Assembly (NCBI GenBank): GCA_949752795.1
Contig: CATKHW010000296.1
Location: 1-64,000 of the forward strand
Direction of reading: 5' to 3'
From: Hyperoodon ampullatus
Lineage: Eukaryota > Chordata > Mammalia > Artiodactyla > Ziphiidae
DNA length: 64,000 bases
Positions 51,958 through 64,000 of this stretch are shown piece by piece. Numbering within the stretch: position 1 is the stretch's first letter; each line of letters begins with the position of its first letter. A program made the translations under genes and the position numbers. The notes below the pieces were generated by a model that saw nothing but the letters and a program-made list of their open reading frames with translations, was not told the origin of the DNA and did no database searches.

Positions 51958-53693
51958 TTCCCTTACGGAGACATATCAATATATAGGTTTTAAGATTCTT
52001 ACTAGTCAGATATATTCCTCTGTGGGAAATATGGGGTTTTGAGTCCCTTTCACTGAGGAAGGTGTAGGTCTTGTCTTTTCCATAGTTGGTTTTTGGAACG
52101 GTACATGTACTAATATCACACTCTGGTTTTATGCATCACCCCACCTCTCCTTCCCCCTTAAGCAGGCATAAGAGTGTTTTCTAAATGTGAGACTGTGTTC
52201 TCTTTCATAACTCAGTTCATGTGTAGCCATGTTTACAGGACCTTCATAAGTGATATCTTATGATAAGTTTCTTATTCTCTGTGACTTACTTCACTTAGAA
52301 TCATCGTACCTGAATCCACTCATTTTGCTGCTACTGGCCTTATGACATTGATTTCGTGGCTGAGGGGTATTCCATTGTACATAAGTAACACAATTTCTTG
52401 AACCATTTTTGTCTTTCCTGGGATATTTAAGGTGTACCCATGTTGACGTTATTGTAAGCAGTGCAGCCCGCAATTTTGTGTTTGCTCTGTCTTATTGATT
52501 TTCAGTTTTCCCAAGGTATCTTTCCTAGACTGGAAGTGCCCTTGGCTCTGTAGTTCTGTTGTTTACTTGTTTTAGGGAACACAATGCCCTCTTCAAGAGA
52601 GGCAGTTGGCAATTTACATCCTGCACATCAGCATAACTAGGCTCCCTGTTCTCCAGGGCCTTTCTTGCCATTCTTGATTTTACAAATTTTGTGGATGTCC
52701 CTTTTTACCAGTGGGAAGTGATACTTTTTGTAGTGCAGATTTGCATTGTCCGCTTGCTTGCTTGGCCAAAAGGGTATATGCGTTTTCTCCTGAATATATT
52801 CAGGGGAAATTCCAAACGCCCTTTTTGGCCAAGTGCATCATTGTCGAAGTTGTGCCACTCTTCCTGTGCTTTAAAGGTGATTCCACTGTATCTCTTGAAA
52901 TATGTTTCCTGCTATTCTGGCTCGCTTTCAAGTCTGCCTCGTTGCCTTACCTCAACAGATTTTTGGACGATAATTGTCCTTTCTTACTCTGCCAGTTTGT
53001 GAATGGATGTGCCCCTGAGCTCCATTTTTCAACTCGTTTTTTGTGAGGTGACGGCAGGTCCAAAACTTTGGTTCAAGAACTATAATGGTTCCTGGCGGGT
53101 GGCTGAGACTTTGGCTAATTCTTCTACCTGCCAGGAAATCAGAGTGACATGTGCCCGTCCAAATGTCTAACAGCTACTCTCTCATTGGTTCTCCTTCTTC
53201 CCCTTCATCCTCTGCCAAACTGGCAACCTGTGCGAACCAGGAGGAAAAAGGGGCTGTCTCTGCATGTTGGGACATTGATTGTAAAGCAGTTGGAAAGTCA
53301 AACCGGATCACCAGGGGAGGGACTATTAGTTGTGTTTTAGAAACCTTTTGTATTCACAGTGTGTCCATTCTCTAGGTTTCCCTTACATGTTATAGCTGTA
53401 GTAATATTGTCTTAAACCTGGAGCGTTTGGACCCTTGGAATGTGTGCAACACATTATTGCTTTAAATGGTCTGCATTTCCTCACCAAATCTCACCAATCC
53501 TCTCAGTCCCAAGTGTCCAGCCTTATGCCACATACAGCTGTCGTTATAGATAGGGTCATTCCAGGTTTCATCAGAGCCCCTGTAGGAATTGTAAAGAATT
53601 TCCCTTTTTTTTGTTTTGTTTTTGAAATTCCTTTTTGTAGTGGGTTTGAGCTGATTCTCACTGCCATGTTTATGCCAGTCTAGACACACTTGT
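51958..53693. repeat. Macrosatellite monomer R4 (subfamily A)
   Basis: Complete, 1,736 bp. The palindrome at 52,762-52,832 has a damaged right arm. Subfamily A bases persist to the end of this monomer, unlike monomer 4 of block 1. Confidence 0.9.
52762..52832. repeat. Palindrome, monomer R4
   Basis: Left arm is good with a one-base loss (ttggccaaaagggtatatg). Right arm is changed in the middle (aggggaaattccaaacgcc). Confidence 0.85.
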
Positions 53694-53997
53694 TTCCCTT
53701 ACAGAGACTTATCAATACATTGGTTTTAAGATTCTTACTAGTCAGATATATTCCTCTGAGGAGAATAGGGGTGTTGAGTCCCGTTCACTGAGGAAGGAGT
53801 AGGTCTTGTCTGTTCTGTATTTGGATTATGGAATGGTACCTGTGCTAATATCAAACTCTGGTTTTATGCATCTCCCCACCTCTCCTTTCCCCTTAAGCAG
53901 GCATAAGTATGTTTTCTATATGTGAGACTCTTTTTTCTTTACTAATTCAGTTCATGTGTACCCATGTTTTCATTTCCTTCATAAGTGATATCTTATG
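53694..53997. repeat. Macrosatellite monomer R5, cut off at offset 304 by minisatellite B
   Basis: The first roughly 60 bp are of uncertain type. From about 53,755 it is subfamily B ('ggaaggagtaggtc', 'tttggattatgg', 'catttccttcataag'). It ends in 'gtgatatcttatg' followed by 'tcagaatgctcc', the same junction as at 7,264/7,265. Confidence 0.9.
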
Positions 53998-55560
53998 TCA
54001 GAATGCTCCATGCCTCTTGTCATCATAATGCTCCATGATGCTTGTCACCATGATTATCCATGGCCTTCTCATCGCAATACTCCACGGTCTTGCCATCACA
54101 TTGCTCCATGCCCTGCTCATCACAATGCTCCATGTCCCTTGTCATCACAATTCTCCACCTCTTTGTCATCACAATGTTCCATGACACTTCTCATCACAAT
54201 GTTACATGCTCTTGTCATCACAATTCTCCATGCACTTGTCATCGCAATGCTCCCTGAACCCTGTCATAGCAAGCTCCATATCCTTGTCATCACAATATTT
54301 CATGACATTGTTATAAAAATTCTCAATGTCCCTTGTCATCACAATGCTCCCTGCCATTGTCATCACAATGCTTCATGACACTTGTCATCACAATGCTCCA
54401 AGCCCTTGTCATCACAATGCTCCATGCCCTTTTCATCACAATGCTCCATGACCCATGTCATCACAATGTTCCCTGACACCTGTCATCACAATGCTCCTTG
54501 CCCCTTGTCAGTACAGTGTGCCATGATGCTCGTCATCACAATTACCCAAGGTCTTCTCATCACAATGCTTCTCGGTTTTACCATCACAATGCCCCATGCC
54601 CTGGTCATCTCAATGCTCCATGTCCCTTGTCATCACAATTCTCCACGACCTTGTCATCACAATGCTTCTTGACACTTCTCATCACAAAGATATATGCTCT
54701 TGTCATCACAATTCTGCATGCATTTGTCATCTCAATGCTCCATGACCCCTGTCATAACAAGCTCCATGGGCTTGTCATCACGTTGTTTCAAGACCTGGTC
54801 ATTAAAATTCTCAATGGCCCTTGTCATCACAATGATCCATGCCCTTGTCCTCACAATGCTCCTTTACCTTTGTCATCACAATCCTCCATGACACTTGGTA
54901 TCACAATGCTCCATGGCATTGTCATCACAAGGGACCATGACATATGTCATCACAAGGCTCCCTGACACCGGTCTTCACAATAATCCATGACCTTGTCATC
55001 ACAATGATCCATGCTCTAGTCATCACAATGCACCATTCTCACTGTCATCACAATAATCCATGAAACTTGTCAGACCAATGCTCCATGCCCCTGTCATCAC
55101 AATGCTCCATGCCCTTGACATCCCAATGCTCCATGACCCCTGTCGTCACAAGGCTCCGTGACTCCATTCATCACAATGCTTCATGATCTTTGTCATCACA
55201 ATGGTCAATGCCCTCGTCATCACAAGTCTCTTTGACCTATGTCACCACAATGCTCCATGAACTTTTCATCACAATGCTCCGTGACCCTTGTCATCGCAAT
55301 GCTCCATGCCTTTCTCAGCACAATACTCAATGAGACTTGTCATCACAATGCTCCATGCGCTGGTCAACACAATGCTCCACCAGCTTGTCATCACAATGTT
55401 CCATGCACTTCTCATCAAAATGCTCTGTCACCACTGATATTACAATGTTCCATCAGTAGTCATCACAATACTCCCTCACCCTTGTCATCACAATGTTCCA
55501 TGACCCCTGTCATCACAATACTACATGCCCTTATCATCACAGTGTTCCATGACCCCTGAC
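53998..55560. repeat. Junction-proximal minisatellite segment, copy of 7,265-9,560
   Basis: Unit order equals that after 7,265 without the 646-bp duplication and without about 74 bp (three units) near 55,370-55,400. Shared rare strings include 'attgttataaaaattctc' and 'catagcaagctccat'. Confidence 0.8.
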
Positions 55561-58500
55561 ATCACAGTGCTCCATACCCATGTCATCAAAATGCTCCATG
55601 ACCCTTTTCATCACAATGCTCCATGACCCCTGACCTCACAATGCTCCATAACACATGTCATCAAAATGCTCCATGACCTTTGTCATCACAAAGCTCCATG
55701 ACACTTGGCATCACAATGCTCCATGTCATTGTCATCACAATGCTCCATGAACCTTCTCGTCACATTGCTCCATGCCCTTGTGATCACAAATCTCCATGAC
55801 GCTTGTCATCAAAATGCTCGATGCCCTTCTCATAACATTGCTCCATGCCCTTGTCTTTACAGTTCTCCATGAACCCTGTACCACAGTATTCCGGTCCCTT
55901 GTCATCACAATGCTCCATGCCCACTCTCATAACAATAATCCATGAAACTTTTCAGACCAATTCCACATGACCTTGTCATCACAATGCTCCATTACCCCTG
56001 TCATAACAATGCTCCATGATCCCTGTCATCACAATGTTCCACAACCTTGTAATCACAAGGCTCCATGACCCTTGTCATCACAAGGCTCCAAGACCCATGT
56101 ACTCACAGTGCTCCATGCCCTTGTCATCACAAAGATCCATGATGGATGTCATCAGAATGCTCCATGGCTTTCTCATCGCAATGCTCCTTTCCCTTGTCAT
56201 CAGAATGCTCCAAGACCCCTGTAATCACAATGCTCCATGCCCCTTTTCATCAGAATGCTCCATGAGACTTCTCATCACAAGGCTCCATGGCCTTCTCATC
56301 AAAATGCTCCAGGACCTTGTCATCACAATGCTCCATGACCCCTTTCATCAGAATACTCCATGAACATTTTCAGCCCAATGTTCCATGACCTTCTCATCAC
56401 AATGCTTCATGACCCATGTCATCAAAATGCTCCATGACCACTGTCATCAAAATGCTCCATGACCATTGTCATCACATTGATCCATGCCCTTGTCATCCCA
56501 GTGATCCATGGCCCCTGTAATCACAATGCTATGTGATGCTTGTCATCACATTGCTCCGTGACCCTTGTCATCACAATGCTCCATGCTTTGTCATCACAAT
56601 GCTCCATGCTTTGTCAGCAAAATGCTACATGACATTGTCATCACAATGTTCCATGTGCTTGTCATCATAATTCTCCATTACATTGTCATCAAAATCCTCC
56701 ATGAACCTTGGGATCACATTGCTTCAAGCCCTTGTCATCAAAATGCTCCATGTTCCTTGAAATCAAAATGATCCATGACCTCTGTCATCACAATGCTCCA
56801 AACACTTGTGATCACATTGTTCCATAACACTTGTCATAACAACACACTTTGATGCCTGTCATCACAATTATACATGGACTTCTCATGACAATGCTCCATG
56901 AACTTTGCATCACAATGCTCATTACACTTATCATCACAATGCTCCCTGTCATTTCTGGTCAGAATGCTCCTTGAACCGTGTCATGAAAAGGCTCCATGCA
57001 CTTTTCATCACAATGCTCCATGCTATTGTCATCACAACACTTCACAAGCTTGTCATCAGTATCCTCCATGACCCTTGTCATCACAATGCTCCATGACACT
57101 TTTCATCACAATGCTCCACACCCATATCATTACACTTCTCCATGACGCTCGTCATCACAATTATCAATGGTTTTCTCATCACAATGCTCCACGGTCTTGC
57201 CATCACAATGCTCCATGACACTTCTCATCACAATGTTACACGATCTTGTCATCACAATTATCGATGCACTTGTCATAGCAATGCTCCATGACCCGTCATA
57301 GCAAGCTCCATGTGTTATTCATCACAATGCTTCACGACCTTGTCATCAAAATTCTCAATGGCGCTTGTCATCACAGTACTCCATGCACTTGTCCTCACAG
57401 TGCTCCATGACCCTTGTCATCGCAATGTTCCAAGCCCTTGTCATCAAAACGCTCCATTACCTTTGTCATCACAATCCTCCATGACACTTGGTATCACAAC
57501 GTGCCATGCCATTGTCATCACAATGGACAATGACATATGTCATCACAATGCTCCCTGACACCTCTCTTCAAAATACTCCATTACCATGTCATCACAATGT
57601 TCCCTGCCCTTTTCATCACAATGCGCCATGCCCACTGTCATCACAATAATCCATGAAACTTGTCAGACCAATGTTCCATGCCCCTGTCATCACATTGCTC
57701 CATGCCCTTGTCATCACAATGCTCCATGACCCCTGTCATCAAAATGCTCCGTGACTCCAGTCATCACAGTGATTCATGACCTTTCTTATCACAATGGTCC
57801 ATGCCCTCGTCACACAAGGCTCTGTGATCTTTGTCACCACAATGCTCCATGAAATTTTCATCACAATGTTCTGTGTCTCTTGTCATCACAATGCTCCATG
57901 CCTTTGTCAGCACAATGCTCCATGACACTTGTCATCAAAATGCTCCATGCGCTTGTCAGCACAATGCTCCATGACACATGTCATCACAATGTGCCATGCA
58001 CTTTTCATCCAAAGCTCCATATCCTTTTCATCACTATGCTCCATAAAACTTCTCATCACAATGCTCCATGCACTTCTCAACAAAATGCTCTCTCACCACA
58101 TATATCACAATGTTCCATCACTAGTCATCACAGTACTCGCTCACCCCTGTCATCACAATGCTCCGTGACTCCACTCATCACAATGCTTCATGACATTTGT
58201 CATCACAATGGTCCATGACCTGATCACACAAAGCTCTGTGACCTTTGTCACCGCAATGCTCCTTGAAATTTTTATCACAATGCTCTGTGACCCTTGTCAT
58301 CACAAAGCTCCATGCCTTTGTCAGCACAATGCTCCATGAGCCTTGTCATCACAATGCTCGACACGCGTGTCAGCACAATGCTCCATAACCCATGTCATCA
58401 CAATGCACCATGCACTTGTCATCACAGTGCTCCACATACTTGTCATCAAAATGCTCCTTAAACCTTGTCATCATAATGCTCCATGCACTTCTCCTCAAAA

Positions 58501-61500
58501 TGTCTTCTCACCACTGATATCACAATGCTCCATCACTAGTCATCACAGTACTCCCTCACCCCTGTCATCACAATATTCCATGACCCCTTTAATCACAATT
58601 CTCCATGCCCTTGTCATCACAAAGCTCCATGACGCATGTCATCAGAATGCTCTATTGCCTTCTCATCACAATGCTCCATGCCCTTGTAATCACATTGCTT
58701 CAAAACCCCTGTAATCTCAATGCTCCATGCACCTTTTCATCAGAATGCTCCATGCCGTTGTCATCACAATGCTCCATGACACTTGTCATCGCAATGTTCC
58801 AAGCCCTTCTCATCAAAATGCTCCATTACCTTTGTCATCACAATCCTCCATTACACTTGGTATCACAATGCTCCATGCCATTGTCATCACAATGGACAAT
58901 GACATATGTCATCACAATGCTCCCTGGCACCTGTCTTCACAATATTCCATGACCTTGTCATCACAATGTTCCATGCCCTTGTCATCACAATGCGCCATGC
59001 CCACTGTCATCACAATAATCCAGGAAACTTGTCAGACAAATATTCCATGCCAGTGTCATCACAATGCTCCATGCCCTTGTCATCACAATGCTCCATGCCC
59101 CCTGTCATCACAATGCTCCGTGACTCCAGTCATCACAATGCTTCATGACAGTTGTCATCACAATGGTCCATTCCCTCCTCACACAAGGCTCTGTGACCTT
59201 TGTCAACACAATGCTCGATGCCCTTGCCATCACAATGATCCATGCTCACTGTCATCACAATAATCCATGAAACATGTCAGACCAATGGTCCATGCCCTCG
59301 TCACACAAGGGTCTGTGATCTTTGTCACCACAATGCTCCATGAACTTTTCATCACAATGCTTTGTGTCCCTTGTCATCACAAGGCTCCATGCATTTGTCA
59401 GCACAATGCTCCTTGACACTTGTCATCTAAATGCTCCATGCGCTTTTCAGCACAATGCTCCATGACCACTGTCATCACAATGCTCCATGACTCCAGTCAT
59501 CACAGTGCTTCATGACCTATCTCATCACTATGGTCCATGCCCTCGTCACACAAGGCTCTGTGATCTTTTTCACCCCAATGCTCCATGAAAATTTCATCAC
59601 AATGCTCTGTGTACCTTGTCATCAAAATGCACCATGCCTTTGTCAGCACAATGCTCCATGACATTTGTCATCAAAATCCTCCATGCGCTTGTCAGCACAA
59701 TGCTCTATGACACATGTCATCACAATGCGCCATGCACTTGTCATCACAATACTCCATAACCTTATCATTGCTATGCTCCATAACACTTGTCATCACAATG
59801 CTCCATGCACTTCTCATCAAAGTGCTCTCTCACCATATATATCACAATGTCCCATCACTAGTCATCACAATACTCCCTCACCCCTGTCACCACAGTGTTC
59901 CATGACCCCTGTCATCACACTGCTACATGCCCTTATCATCACAATGCTACATGAGCCCTGACATCACAATATTCCATAACCACTGTCACAAAATGCTCCA
60001 TGACCCATTTCATCACAATGCTTCATGACCCCTGACATCAGAATGTTCCATAACCCCTGTCAACAAAATATTCCATGGCCCTTTTCATCAAATTGCTCCA
60101 AGACCCTGTCATCACAATGCTCCCTGTCCTTCTCATCTCAATGCACCAAGCCCTTGTCGTCAAAATGCCCCATGACATTTGTCATCACAAAGCTCCATGA
60201 ACCTTAGCATCACAATGCTCCATGCCATTGTCATCACAATGCTCAATGAAATATTTCATCACATTGCTCCATGCCCTTGTCATCACAATGCTCCATTACA
60301 CCTCTCATAACAATGCTCCATGACCCCTGCCATCACAATGTTCCACGGCCTTGTCATCACAAGGCTCCATGACCCTTGTCATCACAATGCACCAAGACCT
60401 CTGTAATCACAATTCTCCATGCCCCTTTTCATCTCAATGCTCCATGAACCCTGTCATCACAATGCACCATGCCCATCATCATAATGATTCAGGCTATTGT
60501 CATCACAATGAAATTAAAATACTCCATGACCTCTGTCATCACAATGCTCCAAACCCTTCTGATCACAATGTCCCATAACACTTGTCATCACAATACCCCA
60601 TGACGCTCGTCATCATAATTATGCAAGGTCTTCTCATCACAATGCTCCATGACCTTTGTCACCACAATGCTCAATACACTTGTCATCACAATTCTCCGTG
60701 ACACTTGTCATCAGTATGCTCTTTGAACACTGTCTTGACAAGGATCCATGCCTATTTCTTCACAATGATCCATTCCCTTTTCTTGACAATGCTCCAAGGC
60801 CACTGTTATCACAGTGCTCTGTGACTTCAGTCATCACAGTCCTTCATGACATTTGTCATCACAATGGTCCATGACCCCGTCACACAAAGCTCTGTGACCT
60901 TTGTCATCACAGGGCTCCATGAACTTTTAATCACAATGCTCTGTGATCTTAGTCATCACAAAGCTCCATGCCTTTGTCAGCACAATGCTCCATGACGCTT
61001 GTCATCACAATGCTCGATACTCTTCTCATCACAATGCTCCATGCCCTTGTCATTACAATCCTCCATGACACATGAATCACAGGGTTCCGTGCCCTTGTCA
61101 TCACAATGCTCCATGCCGAATCTCATCACAATAATCCATGAAATTTTCAGACCAATGTTCCCTGCCCTTGTCATCACAATGCTCCATTACCCCTGTCATA
61201 ATGATGCTCCATGACTCCTGTCATAACAATGCTCCATGACTCCTGCCATCACAATGTTCCACGGCCTTGTCATCCAAGGCTCCATGACCCTTGTCATCAC
61301 AATGCTCCAAGACCCCTGTAATCACAGTGCTCCTTGCCCTTGTCGTCACAAAGATCCATGACCCATATCATCAGAATGCTCCATGGCCTTCTCATGACAA
61401 TGCTCCATGCCCTTGTTATTACAATGCTCCAAGAACCCTGTAATAAAAATTCTCCATGCCCTTATTCATCAGAATGCTCCATGAGACTTGTCATCACAAG

Positions 61501-64000
61501 ACTCCATGGTTTTCTCATCACACTTCTCCAGGACCTTGTCATCACAATGCTCCATTCCCTTGTCATCACAATGCTTCTTGACCCCTGTCATCACAATACT
61601 CCATGAACATTTTCAGCCCAATGCTCCATGACCTTCTCATCAAAATGCTCCATTCCCTTGTCATCACAATGCTCCAAGAACCCTGTAATCACAATGTTCC
61701 ATTCCCCTTGTCATTACAGTGCTCCATGACTCTCGTCATCACAATTATCCGTGATCTTCTCATCACAATGTTCCACGGTCTTGCCATCACAATGCTCCAT
61801 GCCCTTGTCATCGCAATGCTTCACGAAGTTTTCATCAAAATTCTCAATGGCCCTTGTCATCACAATGCTCCATGCACTTGTCAGCACAATGCTCCATGAC
61901 ACATGTCATCACAATGTGCCATGCTCTTTTCATCACAATGCTCCACATCCTTTTCATCCCTATGCTCCATAAAACTTGTCATCACAATGCTCCATGAACT
62001 TCTCATCAAAATATTCTCTCACCTCATATATCAAAATGTTCCATCACTAGTCATCACAATACTCGCTCACCCCTGTCATCACAATGTTCCATGACCACTG
62101 TCATCACAGTGGTAAATGCCCTTATCATCACAATGCTCCATGACCCCTGACATCACAATATTCCTTAACCACTGTCATCAAAATGTTCCATGACACTTTT
62201 CATCAATTTGCTCCATAACCCTGTCATCACAATGCTCCCTGCCCTTCTCATCAAAATGCACCACGACCTTGTCATCAAAATGCTCCATGACCTTTGTCAT
62301 CACAAAGCTCCATGACCCTTGGCATCACAATGCTCCATGCCATTTCATCACAATGCTACATGAAACCTCTCATCACATTGCTCCATGCCCTTGTCAGCAC
62401 AATGCTCGATACTCTTCTCATCACAATGCTCCATGCCCTTGACATTACAATCCACCATGGCACATGTATCACAGTGTTCCGTGCCCTAGTCATCACAATG
62501 CTCCATGCCGAATCTCATCACAATAATCCATGAAATTTTCAGACTAATGTTCCATGCCCTTGTGCTCACAATGCTCCATTAACCCTGTCATAACAATGCT
62601 CCATGAACCCTGCCATCACAATGTTCCACGGCCTTGTCATCCAAGCCTCCATGACCCTTGTCATCAGAGTGATCCAAGACCACTGTAATCACAATTTTCC
62701 ATGCCCTTGTCGTCACAAAGATTCATGACACATGTCATCAGAATGCTACGAGGACTTCTCATCACAATGCTCCATGCCCTTGTCATCACAATGTTCCATA
62801 ACCCCTGTTCTCAAAATGTTCCATGACACTTTTCATCAATTTGCTCAAAGACGCTGTCATCACAATGCTCCCTGCCCTTCTCATCACAAGGCACAACGAC
62901 CTTGTCATCAAAATGCCACATGACCATTGTCATCACAAAGCTCCATTACCCCTGTCATAACAATGATCCATGACCCCTGCCATCACAAGGTTCCACGGCC
63001 TTGTCATCACAAGCCTCCATGACCCTTGTCATCACAGTGCTCCTAGACCCCTGTAATCACAATGCTCCATGCCCTTGTCATCACAAAGCTCCATTATGCA
63101 TGTCATCTGAATGCTCCATAGCCTTATCATCACAATGCTCCATGCCCTTGTCATCACAATGCTCCAACAGCCCTGTAATCACAATGCTCCATGCCTCTTT
63201 TTATCTCAATGCTCCATGAACCCTGTCATCACAATGCACCGTGTCCATCACCATAATATTTCATGCTATTGTCTTCACAATGAAATCCAACTGCTCAATG
63301 ATCTCTGTCATCACAATGCACCAAACCCTTCTGATCACAATGTTCCATAACACTTGTCATCACAATGCCCCATGAGGCTGGTCATCACAATTATCCATGG
63401 ACTTCTCATCACAATGCTCCATGATCTTTGTCATCACAATGCTCAATACACTTATCATCACAATGCTCCCTGACAGTTGTCATCAGTATGCTCCTTGAAC
63501 CCTGTCATGACAAGGCTCCATGCATTTTTCATCACAATGATCCATTCCCTTTTCATCACAATGCTCAAAGACCCCTGCAGTCACAATGCTCCATGTCCTT
63601 TTCATCACAAAGCTCCATGACGCATGTCATCAGAATGCTCCATTGCCTTCTCATCACAATACTCCATGCCCCTGTCATCACAATGCTTCAAAACCCCTGT
63701 AATCACAATGCTCCATGCACCTTTTCATCAGAATGCTCCATGACCATTTTCATCAAAATGCTCCATGACCCCTGACATCACAATGTTCCATAACCCCTGT
63801 CATCAAAATATTCCATGACACTTTTCATCAACTTGCTCCATGACCCTGTCATCACAATGCTCCCTGTTTTTCTCATCTCAATGCACCATGCCCTTGTCGT
63901 CAAAATGCCCCATGTCCTTTGTCATCACAAAGCTCCATGAACCTTAGCATCACAATACTCCATGACATTTTATCACAATGCTACATGTAACCTCTCATCA
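53998..64000. repeat. Minisatellite array B, 24-25 bp unit, runs off the window
   Basis: Same unit and variants as array A, roughly 400 units by arithmetic. The first 1.5 kb are colinear with array A. The 'aatgaaatcaaaatg' cassette appears near 60,505 (subtype catcatcat) and 63,280 (subtype catcaccat). The marker 'catcactagtcatcac' recurs near 55,455 (variant), 58,120, 58,532, 59,857 and 62,047. No gene is supported. Confidence 0.95.

Noticed and set aside
1..64000. tRNA, rRNA or small RNA genes
   Set aside because: No A-box/B-box pairs or recognisable RNA structures were seen. The only strong hairpin is the satellite palindrome.

Overview
The window is mammalian heterochromatin-like DNA, most likely from a cetacean. 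I found no intact protein-coding gene. Two repeat systems fill about 90% of it. The first is a macrosatellite with a period near 1,738 bp. The second is a 24-25 bp minisatellite, C-rich on the + strand. The cetacean reading rests on the monomer length, which matches the published size of the common cetacean satellite (about 1.74-1.75 kb outside dolphins). It also rests on L1 3' ends that look cetartiodactyl. Both points are from memory and were not searched.

Layout. 1-7,264: four complete and one truncated macrosatellite monomer. 7,265-35,016: minisatellite array A, 27.7 kb. 35,019-39,650: macrosatellite again, becoming more diverged monomer by monomer and ending in sequence that reads as an ordinary L1 3' UTR. 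39,650-43,600: the only non-satellite island. It holds an unidentified exon-like stretch, a minus-strand poly(A) signal pair, a broken gammaretrovirus-like pol relic (minus strand) and unidentified minus-strand open frames. 43,604-46,638: two 5'-truncated L1 copies, both antisense. 46,639-53,997: diverged, then homogeneous macrosatellite monomers. 53,998-64,000: minisatellite array B, running off the end.

How the parts relate. About half of each 1.74-kb monomer appears to be an old antisense L1 3' end: a T-rich tail, the 3' UTR, then the end of ORF2. Exactly where the L1 similarity stops there is a palindrome of about 72 bp with no spacer. It is recognisable in every complete monomer. Minisatellites A and B both start at the same base of the monomer (offset about 303). 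They stay colinear for at least 1.5 kb afterwards, apart from one clean 646-bp tandem duplication in A. The entry junction therefore arose once and was then copied. The monomers touching the minisatellite belong to a different subfamily (B) from the homogeneous array (A), and the A-to-B switch lies at different places at the two junctions.

The strongest novel signals are the palindrome and a paired transversion in its two arms at 51,024-51,095, the shared macrosatellite/minisatellite junction, and the gradient from satellite back to plain L1. Open frames inside the satellites are treated as by-products of the repeats.
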